Assembly: GCF_030065545.1 (NCBI RefSeq)
Contig: NZ_JASJNC010000001.1
Coordinates: 248,001-312,000 of the forward strand
Source of the DNA: Marinicella marina
Lineage (GTDB): Bacteria; Pseudomonadota; Gammaproteobacteria; Xanthomonadales; Marinicellaceae
Direction: 5' to 3'
Length of the DNA: 64,000 bases
Made by a program: the position numbers and the translations under genes. The notes below the pieces were generated by a model. The model did no database searches, had not been told where the DNA came from, and was given only the letters and a program-made list of their open reading frames with translations. This document shows positions 35,716 through 43,803 of the stretch, piece by piece; position 1 is the stretch's first letter; every line of letters begins with the position of its first letter.

Positions 35716-37548
35716 ATGTGTGGAATCGTAGCAGTCAGTGCCACTCGCAATGTGGTTGATATCATTATTCATGGCTTACAAACTTTGGAATACCGCGGCT
35801 ATGATTCGGCCGGCATCGCCATCATCTGTGGCGATGAAATTGCCATCCGCAAACAAGCCGGAAAACTCAGTAAACTGAAGCAAGAATTGCTAGCTAATCC
35901 GGTTACTGGAAACGTTGGTATTGGGCACACCCGTTGGGCCACCCACGGCGAACCGACTTCAGCCAATGCCCACCCACACGATTCAAACAACGCGATTGCG
36001 GTGGTGCATAACGGCATCATCGAAAATTACCGCCCCTTGCGCGAGAAACTCATCGCCGCAGGGTATGAGTTCAAGTCCGAAACTGACACCGAAACCTTGG
36101 TTCACCTGGTGCATCACTACCAAGCCCAAGGCAACAGTTTTTCTGCGGCCAGTCACCGAGCCATCGGTGAATTAGAAGGCGCTTATGCCGTTGCCATCAC
36201 TTGTATGTCCGATCCGGATCGCATCATTGCAGCGCGCAAAGGGTCGCCCCTGGTGGTGGGACTGGGCGAGGGTGAGAACTATGTGGCATCAGATGTGCAG
36301 GCTTTGATTAATGAAACCAACCAGTTTTATTATCTAGAGGAGGGTGATGTGGTTGAAATCACCCAAACCAGCTGTGACATATATGACCAAGATGGTAATG
36401 CCGTTGAGCGCGAACTAAAAACCGTCAACCTGTCCTCAGATGCGCTGACCAAAGACGGGTATGCGCACTACATGCTGAAAGAAATTCACGAACAACCCAC
36501 CGCCGTGGCCAACACCATCGCCGATCGGCTCTACAACGATAAAATCTCTAAATATTTCATCGATAAAGACACCGCGGCCATTCTCGAACAGGTCGAAAAC
36601 ATCCACATCATTGCCTGTGGCACTTCATACCATGCTGGTCTGGTGGCGCGATATTGGCTGGAGGCCATCACTGAGATTCCAACCCAGGTTGAAATTGCCA
36701 GTGAGTACCGTTACCGCAAACCTGTGGTGCCAAAAAACACGCTGTTTCTCACCATCTCACAGTCCGGTGAAACCGCTGACTCCTTAGCCGCTTTACGCTA
36801 CGCCAAAGGCGCTGGTTACTTATCCACTTTTGCGGTGTGTAACGTCGCTAATTCAAGCTTAGATCGCGAAACTGATGTGTGCTTTTTGACCCACGCTGGC
36901 CCCGAAATTGGTGTGGCCTCAACCAAAGCACTGACCACCCAATTGTCGGTGCTGGCATTAATCACACTGAAACTGGCTGAGTTAAAAAATGTCGATGAAA
37001 AAATCCGCAAAAACCTGGCCAAGCAGCTGCGCACCTTGCCGGGTATCATCAACCAGTCGTTGTTATTGAACGACCAAATTAAAGTCATCGCCAAACGCAT
37101 CGTCAAACGTGACAACGCCCTGTTCCTTGGCCGCGGGGTGCATTACCCCATCGCGCTGGAAGGCGCTTTGAAACTGAAAGAAATATCCTACATCCACGCC
37201 GAAGGCTACCCCGCCGGTGAACTCAAACACGGCCCCTTGGCCTTGGTCGATGAAAAAATGCCGGTGATTGCGGTGTGTCCCAACGATGCGCTGCTGGAAA
37301 AGCTCGAATCCAACATCGAGGAAGTTCGCGCCCGCGGCGGTGAACTGTATGCCTTTGTTGATCACAAAAGCCAACATGGTCTGAAAGACCGCGTCGATCA
37401 CCTGATTGAGATGGAAGCCAGCGGCACCTTCACCTCACCGATCGTCTTCAACGTACCACTACAACTGCTGTCATACCATGTCGCGGTACTGCGCGGCACC
37501 GACGTCGACCAACCCCGCAACCTGGCCAAGTCGGTTACGGTTGAGTGA
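35716..37548 (+). CDS. glmS: glutamine-fructose-6-phosphate aminotransferase
   Basis: 610 residues. The N-terminal nucleophile Cys2 (MCGIVAVSATRNV), GHTRWATHG and NGIIENY mark the glutaminase domain; the two SIS domains carry ACGTSYHAGLVARYW and TISQSGETADSLAALR; the tail ends PRNLAKSVTVE. It forms glucosamine-6-phosphate, the first step towards UDP-GlcNAc, whose last steps are done by the upstream GlmU. No terminator is obvious before the tRNA region. Confidence 0.98.
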   Translation: MCGIVAVSATRNVVDIIIHGLQTLEYRGYDSAGIAIICGDEIAIRKQAGKLSKLKQELLANPVTGNVGIGHTRWATHGEPTSANAHPHDSNNAIAVVHNGIIENYRPLREKLIAAGYEFKSETDTETLVHLVHHYQAQGNSFSAASHRAIGELEGAYAVAITCMSDPDRIIAARKGSPLVVGLGEGENYVASDVQALINETNQFYYLEEGDVVEITQTSCDIYDQDGNAVERELKTVNLSSDALTKDGYAHYMLKEIHEQPTAVANTIADRLYNDKISKYFIDKDTAAILEQVENIHIIACGTSYHAGLVARYWLEAITEIPTQVEIASEYRYRKPVVPKNTLFLTISQSGETADSLAALRYAKGAGYLSTFAVCNVANSSLDRETDVCFLTHAGPEIGVASTKALTTQLSVLALITLKLAELKNVDEKIRKNLAKQLRTLPGIINQSLLLNDQIKVIAKRIVKRDNALFLGRGVHYPIALEGALKLKEISYIHAEGYPAGELKHGPLALVDEKMPVIAVCPNDALLEKLESNIEEVRARGGELYAFVDHKSQHGLKDRVDHLIEMEASGTFTSPIVFNVPLQLLSYHVAVLRGTDVDQPRNLAKSVTVE

Positions 37549-37608
37549 TGTGAATAAATAAGTATTCAACTTGTGGTATCTGAAAATAAAGTTAAAATAG
37601 CACAAACA

Positions 37609-37633
37609 CGCCCATAGCTCAGCTGGATAGAGT
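37609..37633 (+). pseudogene. tRNA-Arg 5' remnant, copy 1
   Basis: CGCCCATAGCTCAGCTGGATAGAGT-type sequence (25 bases) equals the acceptor 5' strand and D-arm of the intact tRNA at 38013. After it similarity is lost; the following 100 bases hold two small TTGC-TTC-GCAA hairpins. It is preceded by GTTAAAAT, as is the intact gene. Confidence 0.75.
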
Positions 37634-37779
37634 GAGTTTGGTAGTTTGCTTCCCTTCTTTGCTTCGCAAAACCGGCTGCTCAAACATATGAATGAAAAAC
37701 GTCTGAGTTGCTTCGCAACCCAACCCGTTTTATAAGACATTGCTTGAAGCTTTTTAAGCTTCGAGTACAATAGCAAATA

Positions 37780-37927
37780 CGCCCCCATAGCTCAGCTGGA
37801 TAGAGTCACTTGCTTTGGAACCACTTGGTCGGGAATTCGATTGAAATGTCGGGAACATTTCAACCCGTTGGCTTGCCAACGACCCGCAGGGCGAAGTGCA
37901 TGGATGCACGAAGTAATCTCTCTGGGC
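37780..37927 (+). pseudogene. tRNA-Arg pseudogene interrupted in its T-arm, copy 2
   Basis: The 5' part matches the intact tRNA through the D-arm, a mutated anticodon arm (CACTTGCTTTGGAACCACTT) and GGTCGGGAATTCGA. About 74 foreign bases then interrupt the T-loop, and AATCTCTCTGGGC resumes at 37915. The insert holds three perfect hairpins (TTGAAATGT/ACATTTCAA, CGTTGG/CCAACG, GTGCAT/ATGCAC). The acceptor 3' end is lost, so it cannot function. Confidence 0.7.
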
Positions 37928-38012
37928 ACCGTTCGAAGAACAGATTGAAATATTTTTTGTAATAAACCACTGTCTAAAGCCTAGAAACAAGTTAAAATCC
38001 AACACTTAATCA

Positions 38013-38089
38013 GCGCCCATAGCTCAGCTGGATAGAGTAACTGGCTTCGAACCAGTTGGTCGGGAGTTCGAATCTCTCTGGGCGCGCCA
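38013..38089 (+). tRNA. tRNA-Arg (anticodon TCG)
   Basis: Complete 77-base cloverleaf: acceptor GCGCCCA/TGGGCGC, D-arm GCTC...GAGT, anticodon stem ACTGG/CCAGT with loop CTTCGAA (anticodon TCG), T-arm GGGAG-TTCGAAT-CTCTC, discriminator G and encoded CCA. TTAAAAT lies about 20 bases upstream as a likely -10. Its 3' end is the attachment site of the adjacent element. Confidence 0.93.
38074..38089 (+). repeat. attL of integrated element
   Basis: CTCTCTGGGCGCGCCA, the last 16 bases of the tRNA, recurs exactly at 43737-43752 with the integrase gene just inside. Confidence 0.85.
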
Positions 38090-38256
38090 TCTCCATTTCC
38101 AACCAGTTCCATACAAGTCCAAAGACCCGTTGCTATGTAACGCTACTGTGTCAATTCAGTCCATTCGAGTCCTGTTCAGTCCATTGTAATCCAGCTTCGA
38201 TGAGGGTATTATCAGGGGTATAAATGTTCAACGCCCAAATGAGGAACCACACTTAA

Positions 38257-39489
38257 GTGCTGACTGACGCCAAAATCAAAACCCAACTGAAACCCAAAGA
38301 AAAGCAATACAAAGTGGCTGATTCTGGTGGCTTGTATGTGTTGGTTCATCCCAACGGTTCGAAGTATTTCAGGATGAATTTCAGATTTGATGGTAAGTCG
38401 AACATTTACTCAATAGGTAAATACCCCATTATTTCACTTGCTGAAGCAAGATTAAAACGTGATGAAGCCAAACGTTTGTTGGCAAACAACGTTAACCCGA
38501 ACGCTTTCAAAAAACAGCAAAAGTTGAACCAGCAGCTTGAATTAAAAAACAACTTTGAAACCATCGCGCGGGAATGGCATCAGAAACGCCTTAACAAATG
38601 GAAAACCAAACATGCAGATGACATCATGCGTTCACTTGAACGTGACGTGTTTCCATTCATTGGCCACCAATCCATCAAAGAAATCAATTCACAGGATGTG
38701 ATGGGGCTACTGCGCCGTATTGAGGCCAGAGGTTCGATTCATGTGGTTAAGAAAATTAAGCAGCGCTGTCATGCCGTATTTGCTTATGCAGTCATGAGTT
38801 ATGGTGTTGAACAAAATCCAGTAACCACCATCACCATGGATGCTTTTGAAACACCTGTTAAAAAACATTTCCCATGGATGCCAGTCAATCAAATTCCTGA
38901 ACTGGTTGAAGCCTTTGATACTTATCAGGGTGGACTTGTGGTAAAAAACGCACTGAAATTGATACTGTTGCTGTTTCCCCGTGCTGGTGAATTATTGGGT
39001 ACGCGATGGGATGAAATAGACTTCAATAAGCGTGAACTGTTAATACCCCCCAATAGAATGAAAGGCAACCAACCAGTTGAACACTTGATACCACTGCCTC
39101 GACAAGCCATTGATTTGCTTAAACAGCTTCAGGAAATAAATGGTCACAGGGAACACGTCTTTGCCAGCCCCAACAAGCCACGCAAACCTATTTCAGGAAA
39201 CGCATTGATTCGTGCCATGTGGGGTATGGGGTTCAAAGACAGATGTACACCTCACGGCTTGCGTCGAACCGCGTCAACGGCGCTTAATGAAGCCGGATTT
39301 AATCCCGATCACATTGAAAGAAGTCTCGCACACCTAAGTGACTCAGTAAGGGCAATTTATAACAAAGCACAATGGATTGATGGCCGCAGGATTATGCACC
39401 AAATTTGGGCAGACTGGCTCGATGACACCACCACAACCCTCTCATCTGATAACAGAGTAACCATGCTTCAAACGGTTAAGAATGAATAA
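38257..39489 (+). CDS. tyrosine integrase (P4/DUF4102 type)
   Basis: 410 residues, start GTG with GAGG upstream. N-terminal arm-binding DUF4102-like domain (DAKIKTQLKPKEKQYKVADSGGLYVLVHPNG), core-binding domain, then catalytic residues: Arg in LLFPRAGELLGTRWDEID, HGLRRTASTALNEAG, and LAHLSDSVRAIYNKAQ, ending with the Tyr in IYN. It directs site-specific integration at the tRNA-Arg 3' end and lies 167 bases from it, in the usual orientation. Full length and likely active. Confidence 0.95.
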   Translation: MLTDAKIKTQLKPKEKQYKVADSGGLYVLVHPNGSKYFRMNFRFDGKSNIYSIGKYPIISLAEARLKRDEAKRLLANNVNPNAFKKQQKLNQQLELKNNFETIAREWHQKRLNKWKTKHADDIMRSLERDVFPFIGHQSIKEINSQDVMGLLRRIEARGSIHVVKKIKQRCHAVFAYAVMSYGVEQNPVTTITMDAFETPVKKHFPWMPVNQIPELVEAFDTYQGGLVVKNALKLILLLFPRAGELLGTRWDEIDFNKRELLIPPNRMKGNQPVEHLIPLPRQAIDLLKQLQEINGHREHVFASPNKPRKPISGNALIRAMWGMGFKDRCTPHGLRRTASTALNEAGFNPDHIERSLAHLSDSVRAIYNKAQWIDGRRIMHQIWADWLDDTTTTLSSDNRVTMLQTVKNE

Positions 39490-40369
39490 GAAACTTGAAA
39501 GACCAAACTGGCTCCAAGACCCAACTCAGTATGATGTTTGTTTGGGGTTCACTGCAACAGAGTGGTTTGAGCAAATTGCATTCAGAAAAATGATTGATAA
39601 CAGCATTGGTTATGGTGATGACTTTACTTTTTCTGAAGTTTTTCAAGATGGAGTAATTGTTTCGAATGAGGCAAGTAAACTTCAATCCATCATCGACATG
39701 ATCCAAAAAGGGATAAAGCCCAATTACACTGCTAATCTTTCGGAGTTTTCCGAACTTGGTTTGGTCTATCCAAGTGTTTGGTCACAATCCATCAGCGACG
39801 TCAAATTAAGGCATGAGCAAGCTGAATGGGTTAAAAAGAAAGTTGATGTGATAAATGATAGTTTTCCTATTCAAATAACGGATAGGTTAAGCCCTTTGTA
39901 TCATTCCACATTTGGTGGTATTGCTTCAGTAAATGTCGACATGTTTGCTGATAAGGAACAAGCTATCAAAGAGTTCAGTGAATGGTTTGATCATAACTCG
40001 GTGTTTTTTAATTATGATCAGCGACCAAAATTGTCTAAAGCAAAATTCAAGAAATGGTCAAACTACCGAACTTTGGGTTTGATGGATTTAAAGCTTTGGT
40101 TAAAAAAACACCAGCTTAATACAGGTAAACACGGCGACATTTCAAAATACCGAATGAAAGAATGGCTATTCCCCGACTATGATCCTGATGAACGTTCAAG
40201 GCTATGGATTAATGCCGAAAACTCCATTAAGGATATTGAGCAACCAAGGACATTTTGGGCGCTTGAAAGAGAAATGCTGAATACCAAAAACAGCACTCCA
40301 AAAAGGAAAACCACCGTCAAAGAATTCATGGCTTCAAAAGGTTATGTTCAAGACAATAAAGATGATTAA
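39482..40369 (+). CDS. element protein of unknown function (DUF6387-like)
   Basis: 295 residues, overlapping the integrase end by eight bases, so probably co-translated. Soluble, Trp-rich, with FTATEWFEQIAFRK near the start, LDLKLWLKKHQL-type segment near 200 and KEWLFPDYDPDERSRLWINAENSI. The WLFPD...E..R segment and position after an integrase recall DUF6387 proteins of integrated elements, from memory only. No catalytic motif is apparent. Confidence 0.5.
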   Translation: MNKKLERPNWLQDPTQYDVCLGFTATEWFEQIAFRKMIDNSIGYGDDFTFSEVFQDGVIVSNEASKLQSIIDMIQKGIKPNYTANLSEFSELGLVYPSVWSQSISDVKLRHEQAEWVKKKVDVINDSFPIQITDRLSPLYHSTFGGIASVNVDMFADKEQAIKEFSEWFDHNSVFFNYDQRPKLSKAKFKKWSNYRTLGLMDLKLWLKKHQLNTGKHGDISKYRMKEWLFPDYDPDERSRLWINAENSIKDIEQPRTFWALEREMLNTKNSTPKRKTTVKEFMASKGYVQDNKDD

Positions 40370-40502
40370 TCTGTCACTCACAAACTTTTTATTTCAAAAC
40401 GTCACCTAACAGCCCGTGTGGCTGGGCAATAAACTTTCACTTGGACCTGAGCAAACCAAATAGGTTAACCCAGGATTAAATAATCAAACTCAAGTGAAAG
40501 CC

Positions 40503-40700
40503 ATGAAATTTGAAAAATTAATTAAGCTGCCAGAGGTCATCGAAACCACTGGTAAGTCAAGGTCATCTATTTATGATGGCATGAAACAGGGAACCTTTCC
40601 CAAGAACATTCCAATTGGTGTTAAAGCCCGTGCATGGAAACTTAGCGACATTCAACAATGGATTGAAAATCAATCACGGGAGGTGAGCCAATGTCAGTAA
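40503..40700 (+). CDS. AlpA-family regulatory protein
   Basis: 65 residues. MKFEKLIKLPEVIETTGKSRSSIYDGMKQGTFPKNIPIGVKARAWKLSDIQQWI is the AlpA pattern: a helix-turn-helix in TGKSRSSIYDGMKQG followed by the W...D...W element. Such regulators control excision in P4-like elements. A GTG three codons earlier is also possible. It overlaps the next gene. Confidence 0.9.
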   Translation: MKFEKLIKLPEVIETTGKSRSSIYDGMKQGTFPKNIPIGVKARAWKLSDIQQWIENQSREVSQCQ

Positions 40701-41023
40701 CTCTTAGGCCAACCCAAATTCGAATTATCCGCTGTTTGTTGCTTCAGCCTTGTACCGTTCGAGAACTCATGTTTGAAGCTGGATGTAACAACCCAGCTGA
40801 CCCCATTCAACACTTAAGAAAAGATTTTGGACTGGACATTGAAACAGTTTATCAAAAAGGTCTGAATCGTGATGGTAAGACAATCTACTACGGAGTGTAT
40901 ACATTGCATGACTTAATTGGTGCATTGGGGTTACTCGAAGCGGCTGCAACCGCCTCAAGTAACGGGTATCAAGTTCGCTCGCTAAAGAAAACTGATGATT
41001 CAGATTTTAACACAAAGAACTAA
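40691..41023 (+). CDS. winged-helix DNA-binding protein
   Basis: 110 residues. TQIRIIRCLLLQPCTVRELMFEAGCNNPADPIQHLRKDFGLDIET reads as a winged helix: helix, turn, recognition helix with N-P-x-x-x-I-x-x-L-R, then the wing YQKGLNRDGKTIYYGVYTL. The first ten bases overlap alpA. Likely a second regulator of the element. No named family. Confidence 0.7.
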   Translation: MSVTLRPTQIRIIRCLLLQPCTVRELMFEAGCNNPADPIQHLRKDFGLDIETVYQKGLNRDGKTIYYGVYTLHDLIGALGLLEAAATASSNGYQVRSLKKTDDSDFNTKN

Positions 41024-41035
41024 CACTTGATCAAT

Positions 41036-41345
41036 CACAGCACAGGTGGTCGGAATTTAACGGCTGCGCCTGTGCTGACTTTGGTTACAGTGGGATGCGT
41101 ACACAGCCAAAAGGCAGTTCGAAAGACCGAAGCCTGTACGCTGGCAACACACTCAAGTTGTCATAAGTAGCGGTCAAGTTTGATGCAGTGAGTAACACGG
41201 CCACATAATGCCAATGTGTTTGACATCAAGCGTCTGAGACGATGGGCTGGCTCCGGTGGGCAAGACATTTAGGTTGAAGGCATTGAACAACATCTGAGAT
41301 GATTTTAATCAGTCACAGGATGTTCGTTCTATGCCTAATCCTCAG
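41036..41345. ncRNA. hairpin-rich non-coding stretch, candidate structured RNA or origin
   Basis: No open frame with protein character in either strand over about 450 bases (41024-41498). Five consecutive stems are visible: CAGCACAGG/CCTGTGCTG (41038-41077), GCGTACA/TGTACGC (41097-41141) with an inner GGC/GCC, AACAC-GGC/GCC-GTGTT (41194-41220), CATC-CGTC/GAC-GATG (41224-41244), and the long GGCAT-GAACAACATC/GATGTTCGTTC-ATGCC (41279-41335) capped by TGATT/AATCA. Strand and function unknown. Confidence 0.45.
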
Positions 41346-41552
41346 GACTTCACCAGTGGGTAAGCATGTCACACAAATCCATACATAACAAGGCACACGG
41401 GGGGAGGCATAAAAAATGATTCAAATTACTGCCGATTCGTTTGCTTAACCCTTTTTTTATTTCCACAAAATATAATTTTTGGTACATGAATCAAAATCAT
41501 GTTTTGTCATAATTTGAAGTGTGCAATAATGTCTTTTTTGCACAGGGAATTT

Positions 41553-42095
41553 ATGGCAAACCCAGATTTTTCAAAGTTCAACTACACGACAGAAAACATC
41601 TTCAGCAAAGCATTGCTTGATAAAATGGCTTTAAATAGAGCATCTCACATTAACAGCTTATCAACATGGTTTCTCGGTGGCGTAACAGCATCATACATTT
41701 TATTTTTTTCAAACATTTCAAAATTATTTGATTTTTTTAGCTCTCGGCACATTCAAATATTATTGGCGGTTTTTTTGATTTTTCTGTTCATAAGCATTCT
41801 TCAAAAAATGCACTTTACAGCTATTAAAGGTTCGGTGGAAGGTGGCGAGACTGGCAGTAAATTATCCAATGAAATTCTCGGACAAAACGAGGTAAACCAA
41901 CAGGAAATAATAAACAACCTTATGAATGCCTCTTTTTTTTGGATGAAATGGCGGATTAATAGACTGGCGAAACTGGATGAAATGGGCGTCAGTAGATACA
42001 ATTTTAAATTATCCCAGTGGATGGAGGTTTTGTTATACGCTCAGTTTTTATTGATTGTTTTTGTTGTGATATTCGTTTTTTATCACGTGTTTTGA
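41553..42095 (+). CDS. three-helix membrane protein of the element
   Basis: 180 residues from the ATG at 41553 (CAGGGAA upstream); earlier in-frame starts exist. Helices near 31-52, 66-84 and 155-178. Between the second and third helix lies a cytoplasmic-type stretch of about 70 residues. No family recognised. AT-rich compared with the chromosome. It stands alone, converging on the HEPN operon. Membrane proteins of this size are common effectors in defence systems, but nothing here proves that. Confidence 0.55.
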   Translation: MANPDFSKFNYTTENIFSKALLDKMALNRASHINSLSTWFLGGVTASYILFFSNISKLFDFFSSRHIQILLAVFLIFLFISILQKMHFTAIKGSVEGGETGSKLSNEILGQNEVNQQEIINNLMNASFFWMKWRINRLAKLDEMGVSRYNFKLSQWMEVLLYAQFLLIVFVVIFVFYHVF

Positions 42096-42177
42096 CATTT
42101 TAAATATTAATGCGCTTATTTATAAACCAAAGTAACAGTTTAAGGGGTGGTTTTGCACAACTTAGAATTTTTTGTCG

Positions 42178-42729
42178 TTATTGGTTTGCAACGAGCTTTG
42201 AAACAGTTTGTTTGCAATACTCAATTAGTTCAAATAATGATAATACACCACCAATTTGATCTAAATTAAAATCCTGACCATCTAGTTCTGTCAAGTCAAC
42301 AGAAATAATTTGACTGAACAACTTCAAGCTGTATTCCCTTTTGTATGTTTTTTTTACATCCCACTTGGGCGTCAATGGTGTGTGTGCAAAGGCGTTACGC
42401 AATTGGTAAATGATGCTCCATGCCACATATTCTCTCATGTCAGATGCAGGATTCCTTTGTTTCAAGGTGCTTCCGAATGCTTCATCGATGGCAATGCAGC
42501 AACAAGCCAGCGTAAACACCTGAATGTTTTGCCCATCAACAATTAAGTTAGAGTAATCGATGTCTGGTTCTTCAACAATTTGCGGCCCACCTACAGAGCC
42601 GACAGTAAGCGCAACTCTAAACGGCTCAACCGGAATTGTTTCATTCATGATTGCATAATTAAACCTAAAGGCTGTTTTTAAAGCATCTATGCTTCTTTCG
42701 ATTTTCAAAACTGACTGATGTTTCTCCAT
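42178..42729 (-). CDS. HEPN-motif protein
   Basis: 183 residues from ATG 42729. All-helical except a central segment. YVAWSIIYQLRNAFAHTPLTP contains R111-N-A-F-A-H116, the Rx4H catalytic motif of HEPN ribonucleases, in the right helical setting. A weakly conserved acidic helix precedes it (IAIDEAFG). HEPN proteins act as RNases in toxin-antitoxin, restriction and CRISPR systems, though some copies are inactive. Third gene of an operon, 13 bases after the 107-residue gene. No MNT-type antitoxin is adjacent. Confidence 0.6.
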   Translation of the reverse strand: MEKHQSVLKIERSIDALKTAFRFNYAIMNETIPVEPFRVALTVGSVGGPQIVEEPDIDYSNLIVDGQNIQVFTLACCCIAIDEAFGSTLKQRNPASDMREYVAWSIIYQLRNAFAHTPLTPKWDVKKTYKREYSLKLFSQIISVDLTELDGQDFNLDQIGGVLSLFELIEYCKQTVSKLVANQ

Positions 42730-42742
42730 GTTTAGTCTAAAC

Positions 42743-43066
42743 CTAAATGATAACTTTGAGATCACTAACAATATTTAAGTGTTTTGCAAACCATATTGAA
42801 ATGTCATGACATTGTTCTTTGTCAAAATCATCTACACTAACACTCGATTCAAATTTGAAAGAATAATTAAAGCATTCCTTTTTGTCACTTTCCTTAATCC
42901 ATAACTCAAATCCAAGGCACTCGCACATGGCTGTTACTTGATGCGGATATTCATAGTCTGATTTAAAATAAAATTTAGGTACGGCCACCACTTTTTCAAT
43001 CAGTGCGCACAAACTTTCTAAGCCGCCATCAAACGCTACATAAACCTTGGCTTTTGCTGTATTCAT
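42743..43066 (-). CDS. small protein of unknown function, partner candidate of the HEPN protein
   Basis: 107 residues, acidic, alpha/beta by eye: MNTAKAKVYVAFDGGLESL, then PKFYFKSDYEYPHQVTAMCECLGFELWI and a C-terminal WFAKHLNIVSDLKV. No signal peptide. Its ATG overlaps the preceding stop (ATGA), so it is translated together with the exported protein. It has an immunity- or antitoxin-like size and composition, but no family is recognised. Confidence 0.55.
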   Translation of the reverse strand: MNTAKAKVYVAFDGGLESLCALIEKVVAVPKFYFKSDYEYPHQVTAMCECLGFELWIKESDKKECFNYSFKFESSVSVDDFDKEQCHDISIWFAKHLNIVSDLKVII

Positions 43067-43548
43067 GGGTGCTCTCCACGTGAAACGGTATTTCTCTGAA
43101 TTTTCAGTTTTTGTTTTTGATTTAAGTAATATGCTGATGCTTTTCCATAAAAGTCTTCATAATCGTAGTAGTCTGTGTCATAAAGAACAAATACCTCTTT
43201 ATCTGGCTGGATGAAGAATAATCCCCTTGAAAGTAATGCTGGCATTGAAACGTCACACCCCGAAATTTTTAATGTTTCAACTTCAGAAGCATGACCTTTG
43301 TGTAACCTTCGTGGAAGAACTGTTACCGTGTATTCAGGGGTCGTGCTGGACATGAAGGTGAAGTCGTCATCTTTTCGCAACCCCTTGACCATGCTGTCTT
43401 GATAGGCATTTAAATGCACACCAACAACTTGACCTAAATAAATAGATTCATACTCGTCAAAATTCTCAGATGGTTTTTTTTCGACAAGGCAACCCAGACT
43501 GTATTCAGATGTCAGCAATAAAACATAAATCAGGATTAATTTGAACAT
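43063..43548 (-). CDS. exported protein of unknown function
   Basis: 161 residues with a signal sequence (MFKLILIYVLLLTSEYSLGC); the Cys at 20 could be lipidated, though SLGC is a poor lipobox. A second Cys in ISGCDVSMPALLSRGLFFI could pair with it; the region resembles NTR/TIMP-like small secreted proteins (GC-V start, VLPRRLHKGH...ISGCDV). First gene of the three-gene operon. Confidence 0.5.
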   Translation of the reverse strand: MFKLILIYVLLLTSEYSLGCLVEKKPSENFDEYESIYLGQVVGVHLNAYQDSMVKGLRKDDDFTFMSSTTPEYTVTVLPRRLHKGHASEVETLKISGCDVSMPALLSRGLFFIQPDKEVFVLYDTDYYDYEDFYGKASAYYLNQKQKLKIQRNTVSRGEHP

Positions 43549-43736
43549 GGTTTTTAACTCCTTTTAATTTAAATCAGACAACATGATTGTTTATTATTTG
43601 AATGTTAACGTCAATTCGCATGAAGTTAAATAGTATGGACAACTCAACGTAAAACAAGGGTATTATTGGTGGTACAAGCACACCAATACAAAACATATGT
43701 CTTTTAATAACAATGACTTATTTTAAAGGTTTATCG
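43549..43736. other. gene-free right end of the element
   Basis: AT-rich, nothing recognisable beyond a possible promoter for the three-gene operon on the minus strand. Confidence 0.4.
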
Positions 43737-43752
43737 CTCTCTGGGCGCGCCA
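43737..43752 (+). repeat. attR of integrated element
   Basis: CTCTCTGGGCGCGCCA, identical to the tRNA-Arg 3' end at 38074-38089. Chromosomal sequence with a different character resumes after it. Confidence 0.85.
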
Positions 43753-43803
43753 ATCACTCAAACGACCAATCTGATTTTAGCTTTTATTCAGCTCTTCCTG
43801 TCA

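Noticed and set aside
35600-35720. glmS ribozyme or riboswitch before glmS
   Set aside because: Only one base separates glmU and glmS, leaving no room for a leader; such ribozymes are known mainly from Gram-positives.
41036-41345. Retron msr/msd in the hairpin array
   Set aside because: No reverse transcriptase gene in the window, so the hairpins alone cannot be called a retron.
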